From Acidobacteriota bacterium (GTDB taxonomy: Bacteria > Acidobacteriota > Terriglobia > Terriglobales > Acidobacteriaceae): a DNA stretch of 64,000 nt. Position numbers and translations under genes: made by a program. Positions 16,630-27,138 of the stretch are shown here, piece by piece (position 1 is the first letter of the stretch; every line of letters starts with the position of its first letter). The stretch covers positions 842 to 64,841 of the forward strand of contig JABDHA010000002.1 of the NCBI GenBank assembly GCA_013285705.1, in the 5' to 3' direction. The notes beneath the pieces are model-generated. The model saw only the letters and a list, made by a program, of their open reading frames with translations. It had not been told where the DNA came from and made no database searches.

Positions 16630-18338
16630 ATTCGAGCGCGGCAGAGATTGACCTGAAACTTCGTGACGACTTTCGCCGATACCTGCGGGAGTACGGGATC
16701 GAATCTACGCTTATTGATCCCGTGCTGGCCGTGCTTTTTCGCACGCTGGCCGCGCAGATTCACGCGCTCTCGTCAGACACGGACAGGCTCAAAACCGCGC
16801 TGCTGGATGAACTCCTGGAAGGGCTGGGTTTTGAGCGCCGCTTCGCACATCCGGCGCAATTAGTGGTGCGTTACGGTTGTCAGGCTGACCCGTTGCATGT
16901 GGGAGCAGGCACCACTTTGACCGGTGAGCCGGAAAGTGGTGGACGAATGAGCTTCACCACGGATTACGGCATATCGGTCTCTTCTGCGCGCATCGCAGCG
17001 GTGTTCGTCTACCAGCGCCCACCTGAAGGTCATCGTCACCTTGGAGCAGCGCCGGTTGGGGAGCTGCGCTTGTTGAGCGGGATCGAACTTCCGGGGGAAA
17101 GCCTGCGCGCTGGTCCATCTTATGGCCCTGTTCCTGCGGCGTTGGGTGTGCATCCGGCAATCTACATCGCGATTGAAAATCTCAGTCCGTCCTATCTTTC
17201 ACGGCACGGGATCTTTCTGCAAACCAGCCCGGAGGCGACGTTGTTGAATGCCAGGCTGGAGAGTGAAAATTGGTGTCTCGCCTCGAACAACGGAAGGTTC
17301 GAAGCTCCAGGTGTGCTTCGGCCACGCAACCTGAACGCAGGCCAGCGCCAACTGCAGTGGCTTCAAAGAACAGACGAGGCAGCGTCGACTCCGGAGCACG
17401 AAGAAACACCCATGCTGCCCGGCGGCTTCTGGCAGGGTAAATGCTTTGTACTCCCAGCGATCCCCTCGGAGCGTCACTTCCGCTGCGAAGCTCCCTATGG
17501 GCTCGAGGCTCCGATCCGATCGATCTTTGAGCGTCCCGCGCTTTTCTTCAAGCCGCGCGCATGGCTGCGCATTCAACTCGATTCACGGATCGATCCCTTG
17601 CACACTGCCCTCTCGGCCGTTTATCTCAATGCACAAAGCGCCTCCAACGTTGAATGCTCGAACCAGACAGTGCACTTCGCAGAGAACGGCACAACCATTC
17701 CCATCAGCAAAGAAACAGGCGGTCGGTCGTTTCTTGTTGCTCCACTCTCCATTACCGGTGAAAGCGGTGAGACATATCTTCCCGAGTTCCAGCCATCCTT
17801 CCAGCCTGGCGTTGGGAGATATCGAATGCACCAGGGATACATGACGCTATTTCCCGGGAAGATGCCAAACGGCGAAGATGAAGCCTATGCGAATATCCGT
17901 CTCTGGATGACTACTGGGGCGGCTGGCAACCAGATGGGCGTTGCGCGATTGCAGAGCTTCGCGAAAGCACCAGTGCATGGTCTCACGGTTGAGAACATCA
18001 CAGCGGGCGCAGGCGGCTCCGATGGAGAAGGCCTGCATGCAGCACAACAACGCTTCTCTGAGGTCGTGTTGTCTCGACAGCGTCTGCTGACGCGCACCGA
18101 CCTTGAAGTCTCGATTCGCTCCTTCGATCGCCGCATCACCGGCATCGACGTGCATCCTGTACTTGCGCGCAGCACGCGCGGACTGCGCCGCCTGCATCGC
18201 ATCAAGGTGACTGCGGAGCGCGATCGATTTGCCGCTCCGGATGAAGAGGCGCGTGTCCTCGTGATGGATCTGCATGGTTTCCTCGCAGAGCGGATGCCGC
18301 TCGACGTGGAAGCAGATGTGGAGTTGGCATGGGCATGA
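16626..18338 (+). CDS. tssF: T6SS baseplate protein TssF (divergent)
   Basis: 570 aa, close to the usual about 600. The N-terminus (FRRYLREYGIE, then LLDELLEGLGFERRFAHPAQLVVRY) matches the DPxxERLLEgxA region in layout. The middle carries the long beta-rich body. The C-terminal part (GAGGSDGEGLHAAQQRFSEVVLSRQRLLTRTDLE) resembles the baseplate J-like segment shared by TssF and gp6. It overlaps tssE and tssG by a few bases. It lacks some canonical N-terminal motifs, so the family call rests partly on synteny. Confidence 0.82.
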   Translation: MNSSAAEIDLKLRDDFRRYLREYGIESTLIDPVLAVLFRTLAAQIHALSSDTDRLKTALLDELLEGLGFERRFAHPAQLVVRYGCQADPLHVGAGTTLTGEPESGGRMSFTTDYGISVSSARIAAVFVYQRPPEGHRHLGAAPVGELRLLSGIELPGESLRAGPSYGPVPAALGVHPAIYIAIENLSPSYLSRHGIFLQTSPEATLLNARLESENWCLASNNGRFEAPGVLRPRNLNAGQRQLQWLQRTDEAASTPEHEETPMLPGGFWQGKCFVLPAIPSERHFRCEAPYGLEAPIRSIFERPALFFKPRAWLRIQLDSRIDPLHTALSAVYLNAQSASNVECSNQTVHFAENGTTIPISKETGGRSFLVAPLSITGESGETYLPEFQPSFQPGVGRYRMHQGYMTLFPGKMPNGEDEAYANIRLWMTTGAAGNQMGVARLQSFAKAPVHGLTVENITAGAGGSDGEGLHAAQQRFSEVVLSRQRLLTRTDLEVSIRSFDRRITGIDVHPVLARSTRGLRRLHRIKVTAERDRFAAPDEEARVLVMDLHGFLAERMPLDVEADVELAWA

Positions 18339-19252
18339 TCTCCCCATCTCTGGAGCAGTATTCTGTGATGCCTGACTTCGCCCGCGGCACGGCTGGTTTT
18401 GCGCATACGGTAGACTCGGCCGTGCATGTGCTCGAAACGCTGGGCATAGCTGACTCGCGGCTGACACTGCGCATGGTTGGTCCGGGACACCCCGTCCTGC
18501 AGGTAGTGCGCCAGTCCCCTCCGCCTGGAACCCGGCTTTCTCCTTCTGTAGAAGTTACGCTATGGATCTCCGGTTTCGGTTTCTTTGAAGCATTGCCGCT
18601 GCCAATGCGCGAGTCTGGCGGAGAAGCCGAGATAGGTACGCGCGAACTTAGCCGGCTTTTTGATGATCCCGTGCAGAAAGCAGCGCAGTGGCTTCGCGCA
18701 GGAGCTCCCCTCTTTAAGATTGGCCCAGGTAAATATGCCGCTTGCCGTCGCTGGCTTGCGCTTTTCGGTCTGGAATCGTCAGCATGGCCAGAGGAGATGT
18801 TCTACCCGCTCGCTCTGCTTGCTCCTACGTTGGCGCGCATGGCAGGCCGGGAGATCGGGATACAACTGGCCTTTCTCTTTCTTCTTGGTCTTCCTGTTTA
18901 TCAGTTCCACTACCGTAGTGCGCATCGCTCACTCGCGTCGCAAGAGCATTCACTTCTCGGCTTCAGGGCAAGCCGTCTTGGGCGTGACTTTATCGTAGGT
19001 GATCGCCAAATTGACACGGACTCTATCACGATCCAATTAGGCCCAGTCTCGCTCGATACCTATGTCCGTTTTCAGTCTGAGCGTGGCCTCCGACTGATTC
19101 AGATGACAACAGACCTTTGCATGAGCGCCTATCAGAATCATTCCATTACATGGATTCTTGAAGACGTCAGCGAGGCACCGCACCTGGGTATCGCCTCGAA
19201 AAACAGTCGCATCGGTCTCAACTTTCACCTGGGTAGAGGAGCAAGTGCATGA
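18329..19252 (+). CDS. tssG: TssG baseplate protein with N-terminal PASTA-like domain
   Basis: 307 aa. Residues about 14-82 look like a PASTA domain: MPDFARGTAGFAHTVDSA, LETLGI, and the diagnostic VVRQSPPPGTRLSPSVEVTL (Q-x-P-x-x-G-T-x-V/L). The rest is TssG-like. An early FFEAL-type box is at about 85, and the C-terminus has LGFRASRLGRDFIVGDRQIDT followed by ITIQLGPVSLDTYVRF, the LGx...D...GPL box of TssG. PASTA domains usually occur outside the membrane on PknB-type kinases, so a baseplate protein carrying one is unexpected. It overlaps tssF by 10 bp and tssK by 4 bp. Confidence 0.82.
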   Translation: MGMISPSLEQYSVMPDFARGTAGFAHTVDSAVHVLETLGIADSRLTLRMVGPGHPVLQVVRQSPPPGTRLSPSVEVTLWISGFGFFEALPLPMRESGGEAEIGTRELSRLFDDPVQKAAQWLRAGAPLFKIGPGKYAACRRWLALFGLESSAWPEEMFYPLALLAPTLARMAGREIGIQLAFLFLLGLPVYQFHYRSAHRSLASQEHSLLGFRASRLGRDFIVGDRQIDTDSITIQLGPVSLDTYVRFQSERGLRLIQMTTDLCMSAYQNHSITWILEDVSEAPHLGIASKNSRIGLNFHLGRGASA

Positions 19253-21003
19253 ACCCGAATGACGTTCGCCACAATGCAGTCAATTGGGAATTCGGGATGC
19301 TCGTGGCGCCCGAACACTTCTTGCGTCAGGAGCGCTTCTACGAAGCGACGATGCTCTGGATGCTGCGCTATGCGCACGATGCCTTCGGGTTGATTGGCGG
19401 CGGTCCACGACTGCCGGAAAGCGAATTCGGCGCCGTACGGCATGACCCGATTGTCACACTCTCGGAGGATGAACACACGTTACGCATCACAGTGACCCAA
19501 TGCCGCGGCTTAACCATGGCCGGCACGCCGGTTGAGATTGTGCCCGATTACCCGCTTCATCAAGAGTTCAACAAGGCGGATCTCGATGGAGTCAGCGAGA
19601 CGCGTATTTATATCGTGGCGCTACCCCATACCTATACTGTGCTTGACGGCCCGCGCGATGAGCACAACCCGCAGATGCAGACAGAGCGAGTTCGCGCCTA
19701 CCGTCTCACACTGCAGCCACATGGAGAGGACACGCAGCATGCAATCGCCGTGAGTCGACTGCGCCGTTCCGAAAGCAGCATCGCATATGAAAAGGACTCG
19801 AGTTACATCCCTCCCTGCACGAACCTGACTGCCTTCAGCGAACTCAGCGTTGCATGGCGGCGTATTGTCGAACAACTCTCTTCTCTGTCCCGCCGCTTCA
19901 TCGAATTGCATCGCGCCATGCAGGAATACATAGAACTTACACGGGAGCGCGGCATTGATGTCGGCATCGACCGCGACACACTTGAGTTCGTCAAGCGGAT
20001 CATCCCAGCTATTGAGACCTGTCTTTATAGCTGCCTGAATCCTGTACAGCCTCCGTCTCAATTCTTCGGCCATCTCCGCTTATTCTCGCAGAGCGCTGCC
20101 GTGAGCCTCGACTTGAGTCCGCCCGTGCAGCAGTACTTCGACGCGTTGAAAAATGCGGGCGAAACGGAATTTGTACCTCTGGTGGAGCAACAGAAGCAAT
20201 TATTAAGAAGTTCGAGGCGCTGGCGTGTCGAAGATGACTTAGGTTTAGAGGTGCGCTTCGCGCAGCAATCGCTGCGCAACCTCCAGACGCTCGAGCGTGC
20301 TCTCGAAGGCAAGTATATTGATTTCCGCGTAAGCCCGACCCTTGACACAATGAACTTCGTCTTCGACCGGGGCGGCAGCGCACTCTACAAACTGGCGGCC
20401 AAGCCTGCGCGCTTGCAGGGCTTCGGTGACGAGATGGCATTCCACTTCGCCGGCATCCGCCTTGAGGGACGCGAGAAGTACAGGATCATTCTCACCGCCG
20501 AGTTGGAGCATGAGTATATAGCGGACACGCGAGTGCCCGTTGAAATTCGTATCAATGAAGGAAGCGGATCGCGCCGCACCCCGATCCACGGCATTGCGCA
20601 GGTACGTTTTGCTGGACAGAAAAATGTGGAGTTCGATTTTGACGCGCCAGACATTGCGTCGGTGACCGACCTGCGTGTCTCTGTGCCGGCGCAATTCAAC
20701 GTAAAGACGGCTCTCTTGTTTGTACGTCATCGCTTCTATGCTCAGGATTTGGAGAGAAGAAGCCCCGCAGGCCAGCAAATAGACACATCGCTTCGTGCGA
20801 GCCAGTTGTCGCGGCTGCACGAAGAAATGGATTCTGTCGCGGTCCGCGGTGACCAGGCGTCCGGCCCATTCAGATCGCCATTGCAGGCTCGGCCCGACGT
20901 ATCGCGAAATTCGTGGAATACTCGCGATGAGCAGGCCGCTGCTCCTGAGCCCAGACCTCTGGAAAGCCCCGTTTCCCCGCCCCGCAGACGGCGCCTTGAA
21001 TAG
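19249..21003 (+). CDS. tssK: T6SS baseplate-membrane connector TssK
   Basis: 584 aa, longer than the usual about 445. The N-terminal shell motif is conserved (VNWEFGMLVAPEHFLRQERF). A helical neck region follows (LSSLSRRFIELHRAMQEYIE) and a beta-rich C-terminal head. The last about 80 residues are extra: a low-complexity Arg/Pro tail. In other systems the TssK head docks on TssL/TssM. Since no TssL or TssM is seen here, the enlarged C-terminus may bind a different membrane partner. It overlaps tssG by 4 bp. Confidence 0.9.
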   Translation: MNPNDVRHNAVNWEFGMLVAPEHFLRQERFYEATMLWMLRYAHDAFGLIGGGPRLPESEFGAVRHDPIVTLSEDEHTLRITVTQCRGLTMAGTPVEIVPDYPLHQEFNKADLDGVSETRIYIVALPHTYTVLDGPRDEHNPQMQTERVRAYRLTLQPHGEDTQHAIAVSRLRRSESSIAYEKDSSYIPPCTNLTAFSELSVAWRRIVEQLSSLSRRFIELHRAMQEYIELTRERGIDVGIDRDTLEFVKRIIPAIETCLYSCLNPVQPPSQFFGHLRLFSQSAAVSLDLSPPVQQYFDALKNAGETEFVPLVEQQKQLLRSSRRWRVEDDLGLEVRFAQQSLRNLQTLERALEGKYIDFRVSPTLDTMNFVFDRGGSALYKLAAKPARLQGFGDEMAFHFAGIRLEGREKYRIILTAELEHEYIADTRVPVEIRINEGSGSRRTPIHGIAQVRFAGQKNVEFDFDAPDIASVTDLRVSVPAQFNVKTALLFVRHRFYAQDLERRSPAGQQIDTSLRASQLSRLHEEMDSVAVRGDQASGPFRSPLQARPDVSRNSWNTRDEQAAAPEPRPLESPVSPPRRRRLE

Positions 21004-21023
21004 AAAGACACGGAGAAAGTTGC

Positions 21024-23651
21024 ATGGCCATTCCTCTGGACAAGTTGTCTGCAGACTTTGAAAGCGCACTCGATCGTGCGCGTCTCTTTACAGAAGAACG
21101 CGGGCACGCCAGCATCGCACCCGAGCATCTGCTCTTTATTCTGCTCAATGAAGAAACGGCCATGACAGCGAGTCTTATACGGGCAGGTATTTCGATTGCG
21201 CCTGTACTCGCTGACCTTACAGTAAGACTCAACCGGCTGCCCAAGAGCACGCTTGAGCCGGGTAGACGCCCGGTAGCTTCGCGCGGACTGCGCGACCTAA
21301 TCGAGCGTTCGTTCGAAGAGATGGAAGCGCGCGGCGTAGAGACGGTCGAGCCGGTAGACTTCATACAGGCGATTGCGGAACACGGCGAGGAAATTGCGAA
21401 GGAGCTGCGCGCCGCCGGCATCACACGCAAAACCTTGACGGCAGCACAGAATCAGAGTGATTCCACCCGCGAAGTTTTGGGCAGCACGGCAGCAGCAGAT
21501 GGATCCAGCACGCGAGCTGGAGTAAACGCTCCTGGCAAGTTGCTCACGCGATTCACTCGCGACCTTACCGCGCTTGCTCGCAGCGGGGAGCTTATGCCTG
21601 TCGTGGGGCGCGATGAAGAGATTCGCCGCGTGATGCAGATACTGCTGCGCAAGACCAAGAGCAATCCGGTCTGTATTGGGGATCCTGGCACAGGCAAGAC
21701 CTCCATTGCTGAGGGGCTAGCCCTGCGCGTCGCTGCGGGCGATGTCCCCTCATCTCTGAAGAATTGCAAGGTACTCGCACTTGACCTTACGGCCATGGTG
21801 GCTGGCGCGAAGTATCGCGGAGAATTCGAAGAGCGTATTAAAGGCATTGTCGATGAGTGTAGGGCGCGCAAAGGCGAGATCATTCTTTTTCTCGATGAAC
21901 TGCACACGCTCGTGGGAGCAGGCGCGAATGAAGGAGGCATGGATGCTGCCAACATTCTGAAACCGGCTCTTGCGCGCGGCGAGCTGCGCTGCGTTGGAGC
22001 TACAACGTTTGACGAGTATCGCGAAAAGATTGAGAAGGACGGGGCACTTGCACGCCGCTTTGACGTAGTCGTCGTCAAGGAGCCGACAGACGAAGCGATG
22101 CTGGTGATCCTTCGCGGAATCCGGCCCCGTTATGAGGCCTATCATGGCATTCGTCTGGCTGATGAAGCCCTGCGCGCAGCGGTCAAGCTTTCGCGGCGTT
22201 ATTTGCCAGCGCGCTTTCTACCTGATAAAGCGATCGACATCCTGGACGAAGCTTCTGCGCGTATCCGTATGCAGAAGGAGTCGAAGCCACGAGAGATTGA
22301 CACGCTCGAGCGTCTACTTTCCGACAAGCGGCTCGAACTTGAGAGCATGTCTACAGATGCGAAGCAGTTCTCCATGCTTTCGAATGAGGTTACCGCACTC
22401 GCAGACCGCGTTGATAAGCTGACCACCCAATGGCTGGCGCAGAAGCAGACCTCCGAGCAGCTACAGAGCACCAAGCAGGCGATCGAACAACAAACTACAC
22501 TCCTTGCCGAGGCACAGGCAGCGGGTAACATCACGCGCGCCGCCGAGATTCGCTATGGCTCACTGCAGTATCTTGAAGCACAGCGCAACGATCTTGCGCG
22601 GGAGCTTGAAGAGAGCGCTGGCTACAGTCCTTCCCTGCTCGACGAAGTACGCGCTGAGCATGTTGCAGAAGTTGTTGCGGACCGCGTCGGCATTCCGATC
22701 CACCGCATGCTTGAAAGTGAACGCGAGAGACTGGTGAAGCTGGAAGACCGGCTGTCGGAGCGAGTCTTCGGTCAGCCTGAGGCAGTGCTCGCCGTCGCGG
22801 AGGCTGTCAGACGTATGCGCGCGGACCTGGAAACACAGCGCAAACCGAACTCGTTTCTCTTCGTAGGGCCTACCGGCACTGGAAAGACGGAACTAGCTAA
22901 AGCATTGGCAGATGCCCTCTTCGACGATGAGACGGCGTTGATTCGCATTGATATGGGCGAGTACAAGGAAAAGGGATCGGTCAGCGGCCTGATCGGCGCA
23001 CGGCCCGGCTTGATTGGCTCTGACGAAGGTGGCTACCTCACCGAGAGGGTGCGGCGTAGTCCCTATTCCATTGTTCTTTTTGATGAGGTTGAGAAAGCGC
23101 ATCCGGAGGTCCTGGATCTGCTTTTGAGTGTGCTCGACGAGGGTAGGCTGACCGACGCAAAGGGACGCTTCTGCGATTTTTCGAATTCCATCATTCTGTT
23201 TACTTCGAATCTGGGCGCGCGCGAAGCAATGGCCGCGAGCGAAGATTCTGAAGAGCGCCGCGCAATTCTACTGGAGGTAGTGCGCGCCACGTTGCGACCC
23301 GAGTTGTACAACCGCATCTCACAGGTTGTCCCGTTTGATGCCCTCACTTCCATCGAGCTTGAACGCATCGTTGGCCACTCTCTCGACCGCTTGCGCAAAA
23401 AACTAGCAGAGGAACGTGAAATCGAAATGCACGTCCATGAGACTGCGCTTAGGTATCTGGCGACACTCTCCTATGATCCGGAATACGGCGCAAGGCCAGT
23501 AAGCAGAACCATGCAGCAGGTTGTGCTCTCGCCGCTTGCCACAGCGTTGATTGCCGGTGAGATTGAACATGGACAGAAGCTCCACCTTCACTACACAGAA
23601 GAAACAGGACTCACCTTTGATATTTCCAAGGATGTTAAGACCACGGCATAG
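21024..23651 (+). CDS. clpV: ClpV/TssH AAA+ ATPase
   Basis: 875 aa. Clp N domain ([17 protein letters not shown]), AAA1 with Walker [10 protein letters not shown] and Walker B ILFLDELH, then the middle coiled-coil domain ([15 protein letters not shown]...). AAA2 has GPTGTGKTE and [18 protein letters not shown], and the C-terminal small domain ends the protein. ClpV unfolds and recycles contracted TssB/TssC sheath. Its place between the baseplate genes and an FHA gene in a T6SS locus, and the sheath genes upstream, favour ClpV over ClpB. Confidence 0.93.
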   Translation: MAIPLDKLSADFESALDRARLFTEERGHASIAPEHLLFILLNEETAMTASLIRAGISIAPVLADLTVRLNRLPKSTLEPGRRPVASRGLRDLIERSFEEMEARGVETVEPVDFIQAIAEHGEEIAKELRAAGITRKTLTAAQNQSDSTREVLGSTAAADGSSTRAGVNAPGKLLTRFTRDLTALARSGELMPVVGRDEEIRRVMQILLRKTKSNPVCIGDPGTGKTSIAEGLALRVAAGDVPSSLKNCKVLALDLTAMVAGAKYRGEFEERIKGIVDECRARKGEIILFLDELHTLVGAGANEGGMDAANILKPALARGELRCVGATTFDEYREKIEKDGALARRFDVVVVKEPTDEAMLVILRGIRPRYEAYHGIRLADEALRAAVKLSRRYLPARFLPDKAIDILDEASARIRMQKESKPREIDTLERLLSDKRLELESMSTDAKQFSMLSNEVTALADRVDKLTTQWLAQKQTSEQLQSTKQAIEQQTTLLAEAQAAGNITRAAEIRYGSLQYLEAQRNDLARELEESAGYSPSLLDEVRAEHVAEVVADRVGIPIHRMLESERERLVKLEDRLSERVFGQPEAVLAVAEAVRRMRADLETQRKPNSFLFVGPTGTGKTELAKALADALFDDETALIRIDMGEYKEKGSVSGLIGARPGLIGSDEGGYLTERVRRSPYSIVLFDEVEKAHPEVLDLLLSVLDEGRLTDAKGRFCDFSNSIILFTSNLGAREAMAASEDSEERRAILLEVVRATLRPELYNRISQVVPFDALTSIELERIVGHSLDRLRKKLAEEREIEMHVHETALRYLATLSYDPEYGARPVSRTMQQVVLSPLATALIAGEIEHGQKLHLHYTEETGLTFDISKDVKTTA

Positions 23652-25761
23652 CAGGTTGTCATTTGCTGCGGCTGTCTCGCTTCTTCTCATCACGCCGAGA
23701 GCCCAGCCCCTGGTATTTGTCTCCTATTTGCCACCAGATGAGGCCGCGCAAGGCTGGATTCGCCTTTTTGATGGGACTTCACGTTTTGGCTGGACCTCCG
23801 CTAGTGGAGAATGGCAGGTAAACGCGAATGCACTCGTTTCGGACCCCACCCAGTCAGACTCGTTGCGCACCACCGCATCCTTCTCTGATTTTGATCTGAA
23901 GTTTGAGGCTCGTATAACGGGCCCTGCCATGTTGCTGCTGCGTGCCGATCCGGAAAGCAAGCCTGCGCAATCCGGTTACACGCTCTCACTGAATGACGGC
24001 ACGATCGCTGGAATAAGCGGTGCGGCTGCAAGTTCCGCATCAAGCGGCTGGAACACCTACGAGGTGCAGGCGGAAGGCACACATCTGGTCGCGAGCCTCA
24101 ACGGAAAAATTACTGCCGACGGCAAAAGCACGAAGAACTGGGTGGGGTACTTTGAATTCGCCGCGCCGCGCGGCACACGAGTGGAAGTTCGCTCGATAGC
24201 GCTCAAACCACTGGGACTCGATCCGCTTTATAACGGCTCCAATCTGGATGGCTGGAAGGCTGTGTCTGCTCCTGTGCCACAGAGCAAATCGAAGCTGCAT
24301 TTGCCAATTCCAGGACTGTCAGGCAAGCCCAAACCTCCTCAGAATGTGACGTGGTCGGGGCAAGGCACAATCCACGGAGCGGGTGGCGTAGGCCAGTTGG
24401 AATCAACCACCGCCTATGACGACTTTGTTCTACAGTTTGCGGCGAAGTCTACGGGCAGAGAGGAGGGCACCGGAATCGGAATGTTCTTTCGCGGGACGCC
24501 GAATCAGTTTGATTCCGGTTATCTGGTCGGTGTCGATAGCGCTACCGAACGGGAGTTGCAGGACAGGAAATCTTTCGGCATTGGCGGCCTAGTCAAGCTT
24601 CAGAAATCGCGTGCTGCTTCTGTGAACGCAGGGCAATATTTCACATGCACAGTTGTCGCTCGCGCACATCGCTTGTCAGTGTGGATCAACGGCGCGCTTG
24701 TAACCGACTACTATGATTCCCGTCCGGAGGGCATCTACCACGCAGCCGCCGGTCCTCTGGGCTTTCGCATTCAAAATGACAAAGCCACGCTCGACTTGCG
24801 CAATGTAAAAGTGGCCAGCCTCGCGAAGGGACCAGAAGCGCCACCACCGCCGGCGCCTGTAGTAGTGGCTGCTCCAGCACCAGCTTCGCCTCCGAGCGCC
24901 GCGCCTGTGACCGTGCCGATGATACTGCCTGGCCAATCCCCGCAGGAGAAAGCTCAACAGGAGCAGATTCGTAAGCTCACCGTGGATGCGTTAAGTGCCG
25001 CGACACCGGAGGATGCTGTACGCATTAACAAGCAGATCCTCATGATTGATCCCGGCGACATGCCGGCGCAGCAGCGTCTGGATAAGGCACAGGCAGAGAT
25101 TGATGCAACGAATGCGCAACGCGAGCAAGGCAGGCGGGAGGAACAGGCCTCTACCGCCAAACTCGAGGCAAATAGCGCACGGCGTTCTGCCCTTGTCATC
25201 GAGACACAGGACGCCCTGTTAAGAGGAAACGTCGATGAAGCGCAGGACCGTCTGAACGATGCGCAACGTCTCGGCGCCAGGGGCCCGGAAGTGGACCGTC
25301 TAAATACCTTGATACGTTCGAGGATCAGAAATCGCCTTTTGCTTCGCACCGGTCTTTGCGGAGGCGGTATTATCGCTTTTTCCGGGTTGCTGATCTTCTT
25401 CTGGCGCCGCCGTGGAAAGGCAGTGAATGCATATCTGGTTGCCCTTGACGGTGTCGACAAAGGCAAGCGTTATCTTCTAAACCAGGAAGTTACGCACATC
25501 GGCGGTGTCGCCATGGACGGCGGCAAAAAGAATGAGGTGCTGGTCCGCGATCCTGACCGGCAAGTCTCCCGCTTTCACTGCGAGGTACATAAGCGTGGCA
25601 ATAACTGTTATCTCATCGATCTCGATAGCTCGAATGGAACCTTTCTGCACAGCCGGCTGCTCCAGCCAGGAGTAGCTGCCAAGCTGCGCGACGGCGATAA
25701 ATTTACCCTCGCCCAGTCAGCTGCTTTCGAGTTGCACCTAGAACGGCGTGAAGCAAAGTAA
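23632..25761 (+). CDS. DUF1080-type / FHA-domain membrane protein
   Basis: 709 aa from the ATG at 23632; the frame is open to 23551 but the shorter start gives a clear N-terminal signal segment (RLSFAAAVSLLLITPRAQ). Two concanavalin-like DUF1080 (3-keto-disaccharide hydrolase-type) domains follow: WIRLFDGTSRFGWTS and DPLYNGSNLDGWKAV. Next come an Ala/Pro linker (about residue 400), a helical TPR-like part, a transmembrane helix (CGGGIIAFSGLLIFFWRRR) and a C-terminal cytoplasmic FHA domain with VSRFHCEV and LDSSNGTFLHS. It overlaps clpV by 20 bp. Extracytoplasmic sugar-binding sandwiches joined to a phosphothreonine reader suggest a sensor or envelope anchor for the T6SS. Confidence 0.85.
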   Translation: MLRPRHSRLSFAAAVSLLLITPRAQPLVFVSYLPPDEAAQGWIRLFDGTSRFGWTSASGEWQVNANALVSDPTQSDSLRTTASFSDFDLKFEARITGPAMLLLRADPESKPAQSGYTLSLNDGTIAGISGAAASSASSGWNTYEVQAEGTHLVASLNGKITADGKSTKNWVGYFEFAAPRGTRVEVRSIALKPLGLDPLYNGSNLDGWKAVSAPVPQSKSKLHLPIPGLSGKPKPPQNVTWSGQGTIHGAGGVGQLESTTAYDDFVLQFAAKSTGREEGTGIGMFFRGTPNQFDSGYLVGVDSATERELQDRKSFGIGGLVKLQKSRAASVNAGQYFTCTVVARAHRLSVWINGALVTDYYDSRPEGIYHAAAGPLGFRIQNDKATLDLRNVKVASLAKGPEAPPPPAPVVVAAPAPASPPSAAPVTVPMILPGQSPQEKAQQEQIRKLTVDALSAATPEDAVRINKQILMIDPGDMPAQQRLDKAQAEIDATNAQREQGRREEQASTAKLEANSARRSALVIETQDALLRGNVDEAQDRLNDAQRLGARGPEVDRLNTLIRSRIRNRLLLRTGLCGGGIIAFSGLLIFFWRRRGKAVNAYLVALDGVDKGKRYLLNQEVTHIGGVAMDGGKKNEVLVRDPDRQVSRFHCEVHKRGNNCYLIDLDSSNGTFLHSRLLQPGVAAKLRDGDKFTLAQSAAFELHLERREAK

Positions 25762-25794
25762 AACTTGGTCAGTTAAGATCTGTTAACAAACCCG

Positions 25795-26712
25795 TCAAAG
25801 TTGTGCACGATATGCGCTGGGCGGCACTCCAACCTGGCGGCGAAATATTCTGGAAAAATGCTGATGCGTTCGAAAGCCGGATGCGAGCGCGACGTCAAGA
25901 ATAGAATGGCTTGGCTTGGCCAGCAGCGATTTTGCATGTTGGATTCTGCAATGAAGCACGAATTGATGCGGTGTTCTTCCTGATGTCTTGCGGAAAAGAC
26001 TGCAAAAGTGCGAAGAACTCAATCCAACATCTTGCGCCAGTTCATTCAGCGTGATTTCTTCTTCAATGTGCGCCTGGATAAACTCCGTCACACGCTTCAT
26101 GCGGTATGGGGCCAGTCCGCCTTTGTACACCTGAGGAGTATGGCGCACAATGCCGTCATACCGGACGAGAATTGCCGCAAGAGCCTGTTCAATTCCATCT
26201 ACAAATAAACGGCCGGCCGGATATCCGTGCGATCGTTCGCGCTCAAGCGCGGATAGCAGGGACGAGAGACGCATGTCCTGAACGGCACGATCGGCTGGCT
26301 CTCCTTCCCTTGTGAGCGGAGCCGCCTCGGCCGCCTGTTCGAGCGCCGCATCGCGCAGGCGAACGCAGAGGGTTGCCGCGGATGAACTCCATCGGAATCT
26401 CTGTTCACAGGCGCGCTTCTCGATCACTGCGCTGCCTTTTGCTCTGATCAAGCAATGACTGTTATCGCCAATGCCGTCACTATATTCGACTGCACAACGT
26501 CGCAGATGTAACGTCACCACCTGTTCAGGGATGATCACAGTCTGCCATTCTGAGGAGCACACTTCATGCCTCTCTATCAGCAGTGACGGAGAAGGCGAGT
26601 GTGGCCCAAAGGGGGCAGAGTCAAACAAAGGCTTTGTTTCGCCGTTGCGGGTCGCCATAATTCGCGCCCGCGCATCGGATTGGGTCGGGGGATGATTTTC
26701 AGGCATTTTCAC
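25795..26712 (-). CDS. AraC-family transcriptional regulator
   Basis: 305 aa. The C-terminal double HTH is clear: EITLNELAQDVGLSSSHFCS for the first helix-turn-helix and the signature GRTPHQFVLHCRIQHAKSLL ... ILDVALASGFRTHQHFSRIFRR for the second. The N-terminal about 200 residues are the ligand or dimerisation part, with no recognised cupin motif. It is convergent with the FHA gene and upstream of the amine-oxidase region; its targets are not evident. Confidence 0.9.
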   Translation of the reverse strand: MKMPENHPPTQSDARARIMATRNGETKPLFDSAPFGPHSPSPSLLIERHEVCSSEWQTVIIPEQVVTLHLRRCAVEYSDGIGDNSHCLIRAKGSAVIEKRACEQRFRWSSSAATLCVRLRDAALEQAAEAAPLTREGEPADRAVQDMRLSSLLSALERERSHGYPAGRLFVDGIEQALAAILVRYDGIVRHTPQVYKGGLAPYRMKRVTEFIQAHIEEEITLNELAQDVGLSSSHFCSLFRKTSGRTPHQFVLHCRIQHAKSLLAKPSHSILDVALASGFRTHQHFSRIFRRQVGVPPSAYRAQL

Positions 26713-27138
26713 AAACAGTGCGGCTGCGTATTACGCAATGTTGGGGTGTTCAAATGACTGCTGTTACAGCGGACCTAGATAGGTCCGATCGTTCTTCCGA
26801 GCAGGATCATGATAGACCCTTTAGAAAGTGTTTTACGACGGTGATGAGACGCTCCGGTCAACAGAGGATGAAAATTCTGAGTTTTTTGATTTTGTATCAG
26901 CGTCTCTTGGCAAGATTAAAGCCGTCGGGAGATTAGAATATCGGCGCTCACATACAACCCTGGCGCGCACATCGGCATCGCGCGAAAGCTAAATGCGATG
27001 GCCGGGATGCATCGAAAATCAAAAGCATTATAACAAGCGCGCAGTTAGCCCCATATCTGGGGGCGCTCGCATTCCTGCTGCTCTATGCGACCAGAGACTG
27101 TGGCACTGCCAACAGAATCATAGACACGAGCACCCTGC
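26713..27138. other. Intergenic region, no gene seen
   Basis: The 426 bp between the AraC start and the end of the copper amine oxidase hold no convincing frame. GGACCTAGATAGGTCC at 26772-26787 is an imperfect palindrome with 7-bp arms (GGACCTA / TAGGTCC) and could be an operator of the AraC-type gene. No terminator with a U-run stands out. Confidence 0.4.
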
